Source: Pseudomonadota bacterium (GTDB lineage Bacteria > Pseudomonadota > Gammaproteobacteria > Burkholderiales > Burkholderiaceae_F). Taken from it: 60,150 bases of DNA. Positions 9,069-17,180 of the stretch are shown piece after piece; within the stretch, counting starts at the first letter, position 1; every line of letters begins with the position of its first letter. Below the pieces are notes generated by a model. That model did no database searches. It was not told where the DNA came from and saw only the letters and a list, made by a program, of their open reading frames with translations. The stretch spans positions 1-60,150 of the forward strand of contig JAKCCX010000011.1 of the NCBI GenBank assembly GCA_021838715.1, read 5' to 3'. The position numbers and the translations under genes are program-made.

Positions 9069-10515
9069 AGGTTGAGGGCGGCGGTTTCCTGGTGAATCCG
9101 AGAGAATCGGGTTTGCCAACCTGTGAAACTCGAGGAAAGGAAACCGCCATGGGCAATCGTAGGGGAAATACTGCTGGCAGGAAAGTGCTGCTTTCGACGG
9201 TCAAGCGCGACGACAAAGGGGCGCTGCGCAGCTATTTCGCGGACCGCGACCAGGTGCTGCTGCCGTTGCTGGAGTTGATTGAAGATGCGCAGTCGAGCGT
9301 GGACGAGCTGATGACGGCGGCGGCGCGAAGCTTCGTGGAGCGGCTGCTGACGCTCTCGGCGCAGGAAGTCGCTGGGGCCAAGCGCCCCGGCGTCGCCGAC
9401 GGCGAGGTGCGCTGGCACGGGCAGCAGCGCGGGCGCATCGTGCTGGCGGAACGCAAGCTCTCCGTGACGCGACCGCGGCTGCGAACCAAAGCGGGAAAAG
9501 GTGGCGAGGTGCCGGTCCCGGCCTACCAACGTCTGTGCGCCGAACCGCGCTTGGCCGATCGCATGCGCGAGATTCTGGTCAACGGAGTGTCGACGCGGAA
9601 ATACGCCACGGTGCTGCCGAAGATGGCCGGCACGGTGGGCATTGCCAAGAGCAGCGTGTCGCGCAAATTCATCGAGGCAAGCCGCCGGGAGCTGCAAGCG
9701 CTGATGCAGCGGCGCTTCGATGATGTGGAGCTTCTGGCGATCTACCTCGACGGCATTGTCGTGGCCGAGCATCACATTCTGGCGGCGATTGGCGTCGACG
9801 CCGACGGCGCCAAACATGTGCTGGGCCTTGTCGTCGGATCGAGCGAGAACGCGCGGGTGGTCAAGGATCTGTTGGCGAGCCTGATCGCGCGCGGCGTCTC
9901 GGTGGACGACAAGACGCTGTTCGTGATCGACGGCTCCAAGGCGCTGCGCTCGGCGATCGAGGAGATGTTCGGCGACTCGGCGCTGGTGCAACGCTGCCGT
10001 ACGCACAAGCTGCGCAACGTGCTTGAACGCATCAGGGACGACAACATCCGGGCGCAGACGCGCGCGGTGATGCACGCCGCTTACAAGCTTCCCGAGAAGG
10101 ACGGCATCGCGAAGATGCGCCATCAGGCGCAGTGGCTGCGCGCCGACTACCCCGACGCGGCGGCGAGCCTGCTCGAAGGTCTGGAGGAGACCTTCACGGT
10201 AAACCGGCTGCGTCTGCCGCCAGCGATCGTGCGCTGCCTGAGCACCACGAACATCATCGAAAACCCGAACGGGTCCGTACGGCGCGTCTCCGGCCGGGTA
10301 TGCCGCTACCGCGACGCGGAAATGGCAGTTCGCTGGACGGCTGCTGGATATTTGCAAGCAGAGAAATCGTTTCGAAGGATTCAGGGCTTCCGCGACCTCT
10401 GGGTCCTCGCTGCCGCTCTTGGCCGACAGAAGGAACGTGTTGTTCAAGAAACGAAAGTCGCGTAGTCTGTGAATCGACCGCCGTCTGAAGCTTCAACTAC
10501 GAGCGGGACACTGCC
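9046..10515 (+). mobile_element. IS256-family insertion sequence, complete (1470 bp)
   Basis: The element is bounded by imperfect inverted repeats at 9046-9070 and 10491-10515. Read inward, both ends are GGC-nn-TGTCCC-nnn-CGTAGTTGAAG, 20 of 25 positions identical, and similarity continues weakly further in. It is flanked by direct copies of AAGCATGG. One transposase gene fills the interior. It is inserted in the same direction as the operon, near the end of cysD, separating it from cysNC. Intact ends, an undegraded transposase and perfect target duplication suggest a recent insertion. Confidence 0.93.
9149..10465 (+). CDS. IS256-family (Mutator-type) transposase
   Basis: The 438-residue protein carries the IS256 DDE residues in order: Asp in LLAIYLDGIVV, Asp in TLFVIDGSKALRSAI, the C/H pair in VQRCRTHKLRNVLERI, and Glu in STTNIIEN. 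It would catalyse copy-out or cut-and-paste movement of the element that contains it. The start at ATG 9149 is preceded by GAGGAAAGG; a TTG further upstream overlaps the cysD remnant frame and is less likely. No frameshift or internal stop is seen, so the enzyme is probably active. Confidence 0.95.
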   Translation: MGNRRGNTAGRKVLLSTVKRDDKGALRSYFADRDQVLLPLLELIEDAQSSVDELMTAAARSFVERLLTLSAQEVAGAKRPGVADGEVRWHGQQRGRIVLAERKLSVTRPRLRTKAGKGGEVPVPAYQRLCAEPRLADRMREILVNGVSTRKYATVLPKMAGTVGIAKSSVSRKFIEASRRELQALMQRRFDDVELLAIYLDGIVVAEHHILAAIGVDADGAKHVLGLVVGSSENARVVKDLLASLIARGVSVDDKTLFVIDGSKALRSAIEEMFGDSALVQRCRTHKLRNVLERIRDDNIRAQTRAVMHAAYKLPEKDGIAKMRHQAQWLRADYPDAAASLLEGLEETFTVNRLRLPPAIVRCLSTTNIIENPNGSVRRVSGRVCRYRDAEMAVRWTAAGYLQAEKSFRRIQGFRDLWVLAAALGRQKERVVQETKVA

Positions 10516-10552
10516 AAGCATGGAGCGAAAAAAACAGGAGGGCTATTTCTGA
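10516..10552 (+). pseudogene. cysD: Displaced native 3' end of cysD
   Basis: Right after the insertion sequence, the second copy of the target duplication is followed by codons for [11 protein letters not shown] and a TGA at 10550-10552. This is the conserved ending of CysD proteins (SMEKKKREGYF in relatives). Removing the element and one duplication restores an uninterrupted cysD frame. The TGA overlaps the cysNC start (TGATG), showing that cysD and cysNC were translationally coupled before insertion. Confidence 0.9.
10536..10541 (+). promoter_or_regulatory. Ribosome binding site of cysNC, retained after IS insertion
   Basis: AGGAGG sits ten bases before the cysNC ATG and lies within the stranded cysD tail. 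The insertion therefore left the cysNC translation signal intact, although transcription must now pass through the element or start inside it. Confidence 0.75.
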
Positions 10553-12468
10553 TGGCCGGCGCCCATCAATCCGCTTGCCCGCCATCGGCGACAAGCGACA
10601 TAAGCGATGCCAATGCGCGTCGCCTCGATCGGTGGTTGCGGCAACGCGCGCAGCAAGATACGCTGCGCTTTCTGACCTGCGGCAGCGTGGACGACGGAAA
10701 GAGCACGCTGATCGGCCGGTTGCTGTGGGAAACCGGTCAAATTCCCGACGACCAACTTGCGGCCTTGCAAGCGGACTCTCGGCGCCACGGAACACAAGGC
10801 CACGACATCGACTTCGCGTTGCTGGCGGACGGCCTCGCCGCCGAGCGCGAGCAAGGCATAACCATCGACGTGGCATACCGGTTCTTCGCCACGCCACGCC
10901 GCAAGTTCATTGTTGCTGACACACCCGGTCACGAGCAATTCACCCGCAATATGGTCACGGGCGCATCCACTGCCGATGCCGCCGTGCTGCTCATCGATGC
11001 CCGACGCGGCATTCAGACGCAGACCCGGCACCATGCCTATCTCGTCTCCTTGCTGGGGATCCGCCACATCGCGGTCGCCGTCAACAAGATGGACCTCGTC
11101 GGGTACGAACAAAGGGTTTTCGATGACATCGTCGAATCTTTCGCCGGAGCCACTGCGGAATGCTCTTTTTCGAGCGTCACGCCGTTCCCGCTTTCCGCGA
11201 TCCGCGGCGACAACCTCACATCGCCTTCGCCACGAACCGCTTGGTACCGCGGTCCCACCTTCCTGGAATTCCTGGAAACCGTCGACACGACCCAACCGCC
11301 CGACGGCAAGTTGATATTCCCAGTGCAATGGGTGAACCGCCCCAACCCTGACTTTCGGGGCTGGAGCGGAACCGTCGCCGCCGGCCGGGTCGCACTCGGT
11401 GACCGCATCCGCGTCACCGCGTCCGGAGAAACAGCGCGGGTCGCGCGCCTTGTCACGATGAGCGGCGATCTGCCCGCCGCAGAAGCCGGCGACGCGGTTA
11501 CCATCGTCGCGGACCGTGAGGTTGATGCATCGCGCGGCGACGTCCTCGCACATGCCGAGCAGCCCCTGGAAACCACCGACCAGTTCGAGGCGACGCTCGT
11601 CTGGATGAGCGAAGAGGCAGGTATGCCCGGCCGGGTCTACGAGTGTAAGCTCGCCCACCAATGGGCGGCGGCATCCATCAGCGCCATTTCCTATCGGATC
11701 GATGTCAATACGCGGCGGCACGAACTCTGCAGGGCTCTTGCCCTGAACGATATCGCCGTCTGTAAGTTCGCGCTCTCCAGGAATGTCGTGTTCGAGCAAT
11801 ATGAACGATCGCGAACGCTTGGGGGATTCATACTGGTCGACAAGTTCTCGCACGCCACCGTCGCGGCAGGCATGATCCGCCATAGCCTGCGCCGTGCCCA
11901 GAATGTACACAGGCAGTCGCTCTCGATCCGGCGCGAAGACCGTGAGCGGCTCAACGGTCACCGCGGAAAAGTGATCTGGTTCACCGGATTATCCGGATCC
12001 GGGAAATCCACGATTGCCAATGCGCTGGAAGAAGTTCTGCACTCCCAAGGAAAGCGAACCTACATCCTGGATGGCGACAACATCCGGCAGGGCTTGAACA
12101 AGGACCTGGGCTTTGCCGACGTGGATCGGGTGGAAAACATCCGACGCGTCGCAGAAGTGGCGAAGCTGATGATGGATGCCGGGATGATCGTCATGACCGC
12201 GTTCATCAGCCCATTCCGGGCCGAACGGGAAATGGCACGACAACTGATCGGGGCGGAACACTTCCTCGAAGTGTTCGTCGCCACACCGCTTGCCATCTGC
12301 GAGCAACGGGATCCCAAGGGGCTCTACAAGAAGGCCCGCGCGGGAGCGCTACCCAATATGACCGGTGTGAGCAGTTCATACGAACCGCCGGATGCCCCAT
12401 CCGTCGTCGTTGACACGGCACAGATTTCAGCCGAAGAGGCGGCCGCCATGCTGATACAAGCCCTCTGA
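10552..12468 (+). CDS. cysNC: Bifunctional sulfate adenylyltransferase subunit 1 / adenylylsulfate kinase
   Basis: The 638-residue fusion makes PAPS. Residues about 30-460 are CysN, the GTPase subunit that drives ATP sulfurylase: P-loop [15 protein letters not shown], switch region [12 protein letters not shown], and NKMDLV for guanine recognition, followed by EF-Tu-like beta-barrel domains. Residues about 465-638 are APS kinase (CysC): P-loop [16 protein letters not shown] and the substrate loop [16 protein letters not shown]. Together with CysD it converts sulfate to PAPS, usable either for cysteine synthesis or by the sulfotransferase earlier in this run. Fusion of CysN and CysC is common in proteobacteria and resembles RaxQ of Xanthomonas. 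The start overlaps the original cysD stop. A strong hairpin follows 41 bases after the stop. Confidence 0.95.
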   Translation: MAGAHQSACPPSATSDISDANARRLDRWLRQRAQQDTLRFLTCGSVDDGKSTLIGRLLWETGQIPDDQLAALQADSRRHGTQGHDIDFALLADGLAAEREQGITIDVAYRFFATPRRKFIVADTPGHEQFTRNMVTGASTADAAVLLIDARRGIQTQTRHHAYLVSLLGIRHIAVAVNKMDLVGYEQRVFDDIVESFAGATAECSFSSVTPFPLSAIRGDNLTSPSPRTAWYRGPTFLEFLETVDTTQPPDGKLIFPVQWVNRPNPDFRGWSGTVAAGRVALGDRIRVTASGETARVARLVTMSGDLPAAEAGDAVTIVADREVDASRGDVLAHAEQPLETTDQFEATLVWMSEEAGMPGRVYECKLAHQWAAASISAISYRIDVNTRRHELCRALALNDIAVCKFALSRNVVFEQYERSRTLGGFILVDKFSHATVAAGMIRHSLRRAQNVHRQSLSIRREDRERLNGHRGKVIWFTGLSGSGKSTIANALEEVLHSQGKRTYILDGDNIRQGLNKDLGFADVDRVENIRRVAEVAKLMMDAGMIVMTAFISPFRAEREMARQLIGAEHFLEVFVATPLAICEQRDPKGLYKKARAGALPNMTGVSSSYEPPDAPSVVVDTAQISAEEAAAMLIQAL

Positions 12469-12509
12469 CGCCATCACTGATTTGCGTTCGCAGACGTTCA
12501 AACCAAGAG

Positions 12510-12550
12510 TTTGGGGGGCGCAGGGGGCTTCGCCCCCTGCGCCCCCCAAA
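12510..12550. terminator. Perfect 19-bp stem hairpin after cysNC
   Basis: TTTGGGGGGCGCAGGGGGC (12510-12528), a TTC loop, and its exact complement (12532-12550) form a very stable stem. There is no T-run on the + side, so it is not a textbook intrinsic terminator. It probably ends the operon transcript or is a dispersed palindromic element. Confidence 0.55.
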
Positions 12551-12937
12551 CGATAGAAGCAAGCAACGAAGATTCGGCGCCCATGATCACCGGACAGGAT
12601 GATCACCTTGTCGGACAGTCTGACCACGTCCTCCGGAATACGCAGGAGTTTTCGTGCAAGTCTGTCGTGAACAGGTCTTGTGGCATTTTCCTCACTCGTG
12701 ATGTGTCGAGTAGAAAATGGTGGCACCTGACTGCACTGTGTCAATGGGATTTCGGCTTGTTTTGCTTTTTGTTTTGACGTTGTTGTGAACTGGCCGTTGC
12801 GCTTTTTCCAGCAGGAAGCAGACCATTCTGCCAGCGTGAATTTCTGCTACGCACGGTTGCGCTGCCGGTGTTGCGGAAAGCGTCTACGGTGCAATCAGGT
12901 GCATGAGTGTGACGAAGGAACGCCACCCAACCGCTTG
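12551..12937. other. Gene-free stretch at the left side of the integrated element
   Basis: No gene is convincing here. A minus-strand frame (about 12500-12740) reads ARKLLRIPEDVVRLSDK and similar charged sequence that could be the tail of a decayed transposase, but I cannot identify a family. The base composition shifts to AT-rich from about 12700 (TTGTTTTGCTTTTTGTTTTG), consistent with entry into foreign DNA. AAAATGGTGG at 12714-12723 recurs inverted at the other side of the element. Confidence 0.4.
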
Positions 12938-13879
12938 TTACGCGACCTTGATCGGAAGGAGTGGATTGTCATTCGGAATTTCGAGGAATAGCACATTTGA
13001 AACCAAGGTTGGCCAACTTTTCCATACCTCTGTTGGCTTCCACCAGTTGTTCGGCGCCGTTTCGATCTTTGCCTTGAACGTCTTGCGAGTGCTTTCATTG
13101 AGAAGAAGGAGGGCATCCTGCGCACCGCGATGACGCGCAAGGGCGACGAACAATTTCCATGCCTGGTTGTTCGCAGGCGGCATTAGCGCCGCAGGTCGCA
13201 GAAGGAGTTTGGAGAAGGGGTTGGCGAAGTTCACGAGATCCTGTGCATGTACGCCATCCGTGATGCGGATTTCGACTCGTGTTGTCGGGCATTTCGGGAA
13301 GGGCAGCGACAGGTGGTATTTCTTCTTCATCTCCTTGATGTGGCGCATTTTGTCGTAGATGACGATTCGCTTCGATGCCTCAGCGGAGCCGAGATACAGT
13401 GATTCGATTTCCCCGGACTTGCACTCCAGCTTTGTAATCGACATGGATGGGTAGGAAGCGAAAAGCTCGGCTGGGGTGTAGCCGTATATGTCCACGGTTG
13501 CATCAAATCGCGTGATTGTCGATTTTGTTTGGTAGTCGTCGATTCCGCCGGGGAGGATGATGTCCAGCTTTGTCCATACGTCGTCCATGTCGGCGTAGGC
13601 GGGGTTGAAATCCACTCGAAGAAACGACTTATCCGGCTTGTTCGGTGCCCACTGGATGAGCATTCGGACGCTACTCGGATAATCGCCAGAATAGATCCTG
13701 ACCCCCTTCTTGTAGGGGCGACGGTTGTAGGGAAGCGATCCTTTCATAGCGAGCAATTCGTTTCCGGCAGATGCGATGTGCGCTTGCTCACTACTACTCT
13801 TGTAGCCGATCGTGAACGAAAGCTTGTCGCAGAACAATTTCGACAGGGATACATTCGGGTTGGCGAATTTCACGCCCAT
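12938..13879 (-). CDS. Rolling-circle-type replication initiation protein
   Basis: The 313-residue protein shows the signature order of the replication initiation factor family (Rep_trans type): TRFDATVDIYG near residue 115, RIVIYDKMRHIKEM near 170 and TTRVEIRITDG near 195. These proteins nick the element's origin with a tyrosine to start rolling-circle replication. The start at ATG 13879 has AAAGGAG seven bases upstream. It is the last gene of a minus-strand run behind the DNA-binding protein and integrase. Catalytic tyrosine assignment is not possible by eye. Family confidence is moderate; alternatives include filamentous-phage gene II or RstA-like initiators. Confidence 0.7.
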   Translation of the reverse strand: MGVKFANPNVSLSKLFCDKLSFTIGYKSSSEQAHIASAGNELLAMKGSLPYNRRPYKKGVRIYSGDYPSSVRMLIQWAPNKPDKSFLRVDFNPAYADMDDVWTKLDIILPGGIDDYQTKSTITRFDATVDIYGYTPAELFASYPSMSITKLECKSGEIESLYLGSAEASKRIVIYDKMRHIKEMKKKYHLSLPFPKCPTTRVEIRITDGVHAQDLVNFANPFSKLLLRPAALMPPANNQAWKLFVALARHRGAQDALLLLNESTRKTFKAKIETAPNNWWKPTEVWKSWPTLVSNVLFLEIPNDNPLLPIKVA

Positions 13880-13955
13880 ATCCGACTCCTTTCGGAATAC
13901 TCCACTGAAAGCCCCCCGTTCCATAAAACCCGCTCTTAGAGGGGGCGGATGCATC

Positions 13956-14351
13956 CTATTCCGCGCTTGTTCCGTACTGCTCCCGCAGGTGGGGGAATGT
14001 AGCCAGGAGGTCAGAAAGTCCGATCGCTGCCTCATTGGACGAACTGGATCGCGTCTTCTTTCTCTTGGGAGGTGGCTGAAGATGATGATCGATCGCCAAG
14101 AAGGCCTTGACCGTTTCGGTCCTCCAGTATGGCCTGGGGTCGTGCCCATCCGGTGGGGGAATCAGGGATTGCCACCTCTTCGTGTAGAAGGTTGGGTGCC
14201 GGATTCCCAGGAACGCCAGCCAGTGTTTGATTCGAACTCGACCGGGCTGATCGAGGCTGATTTCTAGCGGTTCCGGTTCGACGTGTCCCTGTTTCTTTTT
14301 GGTTGGGGGATTCCCGTTGCTCGCGCTTGCCTTGATGAAATGCAAAGCCAT
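13956..14351 (-). CDS. Small DNA-binding protein, AlpA/excisionase-like
   Basis: A 131-residue protein starting at ATG 14351 with AGGAG upstream. The middle (GRVRIKHWLAFLGIRHPTFY, then WRTETVKAFLA) resembles the winged helix-turn-helix of AlpA or MerR-type excisionases that read a target strand and position the recombinase. The ends are Lys/Pro/Ser-rich and probably disordered. It lies between the integrase and Rep genes, the usual place for a directionality factor or repressor of a small integrative element. Identification rests on context and a loose motif. Confidence 0.5.
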   Translation of the reverse strand: MALHFIKASASNGNPPTKKKQGHVEPEPLEISLDQPGRVRIKHWLAFLGIRHPTFYTKRWQSLIPPPDGHDPRPYWRTETVKAFLAIDHHLQPPPKRKKTRSSSSNEAAIGLSDLLATFPHLREQYGTSAE

Positions 14352-14530
14352 TTTTCTGCTCCTGATTTGCACCGTCCAACGCCGGGCGAGAAGATGCCCG
14401 TGACGGACGCGACGGCCAAACCAGGAGGGATTTCCTCTGGAGTGGCAGACCGCCCGGCGCAGGGCAATCTTCCCGCCCACTCCATTGGACAAGTAGAAGA
14501 AAGAACTAAGTAGATACTACTAGAGCGATT

Positions 14531-15841
14531 CTATGCGGCAGCGTTCTCGGCGTCAATTGAATTGGGTGCTTCGGGCGTTTGCTCGTCAGAATTGTTTAAG
14601 TCGAGAAGGAGGTCCGCCCATTCTTGCATCATCGTCCGGCGGTCCGAGAGGTACTTGGCCTTGTTGTACGCAGCTTTCACCCCATCGCGTTCCTTGTGCG
14701 CCAATTGCGCTTCGATAACTTCTGGTCTGTAGCCGCGTTCATGCAACAGCGTCGACGCGGTGCCTCGAAATCCGTGGGCAGAGAAGCCGATGCTGCCGGA
14801 GCCGTTGAAACCCATGTGCTCCAGGGCGCGGTTGATCGTCGTCGCCGACATGCACAGCGCTCGATTGCGCGTGTTCGGGAAAAGCCAGTCCGGATTTCCC
14901 GACAGCGGTGTGCCAACAATATTGCGTAGCTCTTTCAGCAGGTCGCATGCCCGTTTCGAAAGCGGGACAACGTGATCGCCGTTGTCCTTGATCTTCATGC
15001 GTTCGGCGGGGATTGTCCAGGTGGCCTTGTCGATATCCACCTCCGACCATGCCGCCATTCGAAGCTCCTGTGTCCGTACGAAGGTCAGGGCGAGGAGTTC
15101 GACGGCGATGGCTGTAGCCCGATTTCCTTGGAAGGAATCGAGCGCCTTGAGTAGCGCCCGAAGCTCGCTCGGATTCAGCGCCCGGTTGTTTTTCACCTTT
15201 GGGCGCACGATGGCGTCGCTCGCCTTCAGATCGGCAACCGGATTGCGTTCAACCCGATTGGAAACAACGGCAAGCCGGAATACGGCGTTGCACCACTGGC
15301 GCAGTAGTGCTGCAATCGTCGCCGCGTCGGAATCCTTGCGTTCCGGGCCTTTTCGTTCGGTGCGGTTTGCTACGGCGGTTACGAGCTTGTATACGTCCGC
15401 CGTCGTGATCGCCCGGATAGGCCGCTGGCCGAACCACGTATCCCGCACGTACCGCCTCATGTACGTATCGACCTGCTTCGCATAGGTCTCCGACCACTTG
15501 GGCTTGTTCGCCGCAATCCACTCTTCTGCGACGCTCCAGAACGTGTTCGCCTTGTCGGCCGTGGCGTTGAGGATTTGTTCCTGGTCGTGGTCGGCTGGGT
15601 GGACTCCATTTTTTACGAGCTTTGCGGCGGCGTCGCGTCGTTGCCGGGCTTCCGACAGCCCAACGTCGGGGAAGGTGCCTATCGTGTACGTGTTATCGCC
15701 GTGAAGCCGGTAATTCCACTTCCAGTATTTCTTGCCGGAGACGGCGACCAGCACGTACAGCCGCCCGGTATCCGAAACCTTGTACGGCTTGGCCTTGGGC
15801 TTTAGCCCCTTGATCGCAGAGTGGGTCAGTGCCTTTGCCAC
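14531..15841 (-). CDS. Tyrosine recombinase/integrase, P4 type with N-terminal DUF4102
   Basis: The 436-residue protein begins MAKALTHSAIKGLKPKAKPY and has the arm-binding DUF4102 domain (residues 1-90), a core-binding domain (about 100-200) and a catalytic domain. Visible catalytic parts are Arg in FVRTQELRMAAWSEV, SAHGFRGTASTLLHERGY with the H-x-x-R pair, LAHKERDG, and Tyr in VKAAYNKAKYLSDRR. It integrates and, with an excisionase, excises the element that carries it. Genes of this type usually lie at the end of the element next to the attachment site, which here would be between 15842 and about 16012. Confidence 0.92.
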   Translation of the reverse strand: MAKALTHSAIKGLKPKAKPYKVSDTGRLYVLVAVSGKKYWKWNYRLHGDNTYTIGTFPDVGLSEARQRRDAAAKLVKNGVHPADHDQEQILNATADKANTFWSVAEEWIAANKPKWSETYAKQVDTYMRRYVRDTWFGQRPIRAITTADVYKLVTAVANRTERKGPERKDSDAATIAALLRQWCNAVFRLAVVSNRVERNPVADLKASDAIVRPKVKNNRALNPSELRALLKALDSFQGNRATAIAVELLALTFVRTQELRMAAWSEVDIDKATWTIPAERMKIKDNGDHVVPLSKRACDLLKELRNIVGTPLSGNPDWLFPNTRNRALCMSATTINRALEHMGFNGSGSIGFSAHGFRGTASTLLHERGYRPEVIEAQLAHKERDGVKAAYNKAKYLSDRRTMMQEWADLLLDLNNSDEQTPEAPNSIDAENAAA

Positions 15842-15865
15842 GATGAGCCCCGGAAGGGCGAAATG

Positions 15866-15886
15866 TTTACCACCAATTTACCACCA
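15866..15886. repeat. Two direct TTTACCACCA repeats upstream of the integrase
   Basis: TTTACCACCA occurs at 15866-15875 and 15877-15886, eleven bases apart from start to start, i.e. about one helical turn, just upstream of the integrase start. This spacing suits arm-type integrase sites or an operator for the small DNA-binding protein. The downstream edge (CCACCATTTT) is the inverse of AAAATGGTGG at 12714. Confidence 0.5.
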
Positions 15887-16000
15887 TTTTTTTCTGGAGT
15901 CGGATGGAAATTTGGATTCCGATTTCCCGCAAAAACTCCGCATCAGATTGTTTTTATTGGTGAGTTGCAATGATTGCAGGATGGCGGTAGATAGCTTTGG

Positions 16001-16033
16001 CTAAACCCGGTAGTTGTCGATCATCAGGAGCAT
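16001..16033 (-). pseudogene. trpG: Eight-codon stub matching the start of anthranilate synthase component II
   Basis: On the minus strand ATG at 16033 reads M-L-L-M-I-D-N-Y, the exact opening of many proteobacterial TrpG/PabA proteins (MLLMIDNYDSFTYN), then R-V-stop instead of D-S-F. AAGGA stands eight bases before the ATG, so this is a real initiation region. The break falls beside the integrated element. No remainder of trpG is found on the other side of the element or elsewhere in the window. trpE, normally directly upstream of trpG, is on the same strand at 37.6-39.1 kb. Confidence 0.55.
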
Positions 16034-16271
16034 GCGGCATTCCTTGGCGGCCGGTACGCAGACGGACATCCGCTCCGCGTGCGGTCGGAGCGATGTCGGG
16101 CGCGGAGGAGCGCGCGGACCGGATGTCCGCCGGAATCGGGTCTCCTCGTGCCCGGCCCGAATCCGTTAGTGTACTTTGGCCGAAATCCGGGCGGAAACCG
16201 CCGGCGCGCAACGGCGAGCGGAGCGCCGGAAGGCCCTCCGCGGGAATCGGCCCGGGCGGGCGCCGGATCGG
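16034..16271. other. Gene-free region between the trpG stub and mscL
   Basis: No gene seen. It holds the trpG ribosome binding site and a ten-base inverted repeat, CGGACATCCG (16063-16072) and CGGATGTCCG (16120-16129), separated by a GC-rich loop. It could be the leader or promoter region of the lost gene or a terminator for mscL. Confidence 0.4.
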
Positions 16272-16679
16272 TCAGTCGCCGCGCTTCGACAGCAGGTCCC
16301 GGATCTCCTCCAGCAGCACCTCGTTGCGGGGCGGCGGCGGCGGTTCGGCCGGCACTGCTTCGGGGGCCGGCCGCTTGAGCTTGTTGATCGCGCGCACCGC
16401 CAGGAAGATCGCGAGCGCGATGATGAGGAAGTCGAGGATCGTCTGCACGAAGTCGCCGTACTTCAGCAATACCGGCACTCCCTTGGGGTCGGTGCCGATG
16501 CGCAGCGCAAAGTCGGCGAAGTTCACGCCGCCCGTCAGCACGCCGACCACCGGCATGATCAGGTCGCCCACCAGCGACGAGACGATTTTCCCGAACGCGC
16601 CGCCGACCACGACACCGACCGCAAGGTCGATGACGTTGCCCCGCATGGCGAATTCCTTGAACTCCGATGCAATGCTCAT
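16272..16679 (-). CDS. mscL: Large-conductance mechanosensitive channel
   Basis: The 135-residue protein opens under membrane tension and releases solutes during osmotic downshock. It begins [24 protein letters not shown], continues with [18 protein letters not shown] (first membrane helix and pore constriction) and has a second helix near residues 70-95 ([19 protein letters not shown]). The linker to the C-terminal helix is Pro-rich, and the tail [11 protein letters not shown] forms the cytoplasmic bundle. Length matches the family. It stands alone, downstream of the dsrEFH terminator. Confidence 0.96.
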   Translation of the reverse strand: MSIASEFKEFAMRGNVIDLAVGVVVGGAFGKIVSSLVGDLIMPVVGVLTGGVNFADFALRIGTDPKGVPVLLKYGDFVQTILDFLIIALAIFLAVRAINKLKRPAPEAVPAEPPPPPRNEVLLEEIRDLLSKRGD

Positions 16680-16755
16680 GCTCCCCCCAAGAACTCCGAT
16701 CGTCCGGGAAACTGTACCCGATTTGCCGGCTTGCGGGCTTGTGCGTCGGCAAAGG

Positions 16756-16789
16756 AAAAACGGCCGGAGCCGCGTGTGCGGTCCGGCCG
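16756..16789 (-). terminator. Intrinsic terminator of the dsrEFH run
   Basis: On the minus strand CGGCCGGA, CCGC, a GTGT loop and the complementary arms form a long stem (16761-16789), followed by TTTTT (16760-16756). It lies 76 bases after the dsrH stop and closes the minus-strand sulfur operon before mscL. Confidence 0.8.
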
Positions 16790-16864
16790 AGAACTCCCCG
16801 GGCAGGGAACGGTCGCCGACGGGGAGGGAACACCTGGCTGGTGAAAGGTCCCGGGCAAGCGCCG

Positions 16865-17164
16865 TCAGAGCCAGGACTGGACGGTGTTGTTCTCCGTGAC
16901 GAGATCCACGAAACCGCCGTAATCGACGACCTGGATTCCATCGGCGGCGCGGTCGCGCAGCCCCCGCGCATCGAGGTCGGGGCCGAGGGCATAGACCGCC
17001 ACGCGATCATGGAGCCCCGCGAGGCGGTCGGCAAACGGCGTCCCCTTGGTCGCGGCGATGACGCCGTCTTCGATCAGCAGGATCGAAGATCCCGGCTGCA
17101 CCATGCGCAGACACGTTTCCAGGCTGTTCCGTTCGAACGGCGAGCGATTGACGATGTGAAGCAT
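16865..17164 (-). CDS. dsrH: DsrH, TusB-like subunit of the DsrEFH sulfur carrier
   Basis: The 99-residue protein begins [21 protein letters not shown]; Cys18 is at the place of the conserved DsrH cysteine. [15 protein letters not shown] is the family's core strand. With DsrE and DsrF it forms a hexamer in the cytoplasm that hands persulfide sulfur on to DsrC in reverse-Dsr sulfur oxidisers. It is 16 bases behind dsrF. In most sulfur oxidisers dsrEFH lies between dsrB and dsrC; here it is a separate group on the opposite strand. Confidence 0.88.
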   Translation of the reverse strand: MLHIVNRSPFERNSLETCLRMVQPGSSILLIEDGVIAATKGTPFADRLAGLHDRVAVYALGPDLDARGLRDRAADGIQVVDYGGFVDLVTENNTVQSWL

Positions 17165-17180
17165 GTCGGTTTCCTTGGAA

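Larger units (their letters stand above)
12714..15890 (-). mobile_element. Small integrated element with integrase and rolling-circle-type Rep
   Basis: Three minus-strand genes of lower GC than their surroundings form a compact cassette: tyrosine integrase, a small DNA-binding protein and a replication initiator. The set resembles satellite-phage or integrated plasmid/filamentous-phage modules that excise and replicate by rolling circle. The limits given are the outer edges of an inverted AAAATGGTGG pair and are approximate; no direct-repeat attachment site could be recognised by eye. No capsid, relaxase or conjugation gene is present, so it would depend on a helper for transfer. Confidence 0.6.

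Noticed and set aside
12500-12744. Minus-strand frame with ARKLLRIPEDVVRLSDK as a transposase tail
   Set aside because: It looks somewhat like a transposase C-terminus but no family could be named and no ends were found; left as unassigned.
15842-16012. tRNA gene as integration site for the integrase
   Set aside because: No cloverleaf or T-loop sequence was found beside the integrase; the trpG-like stub is the only recognisable neighbour.
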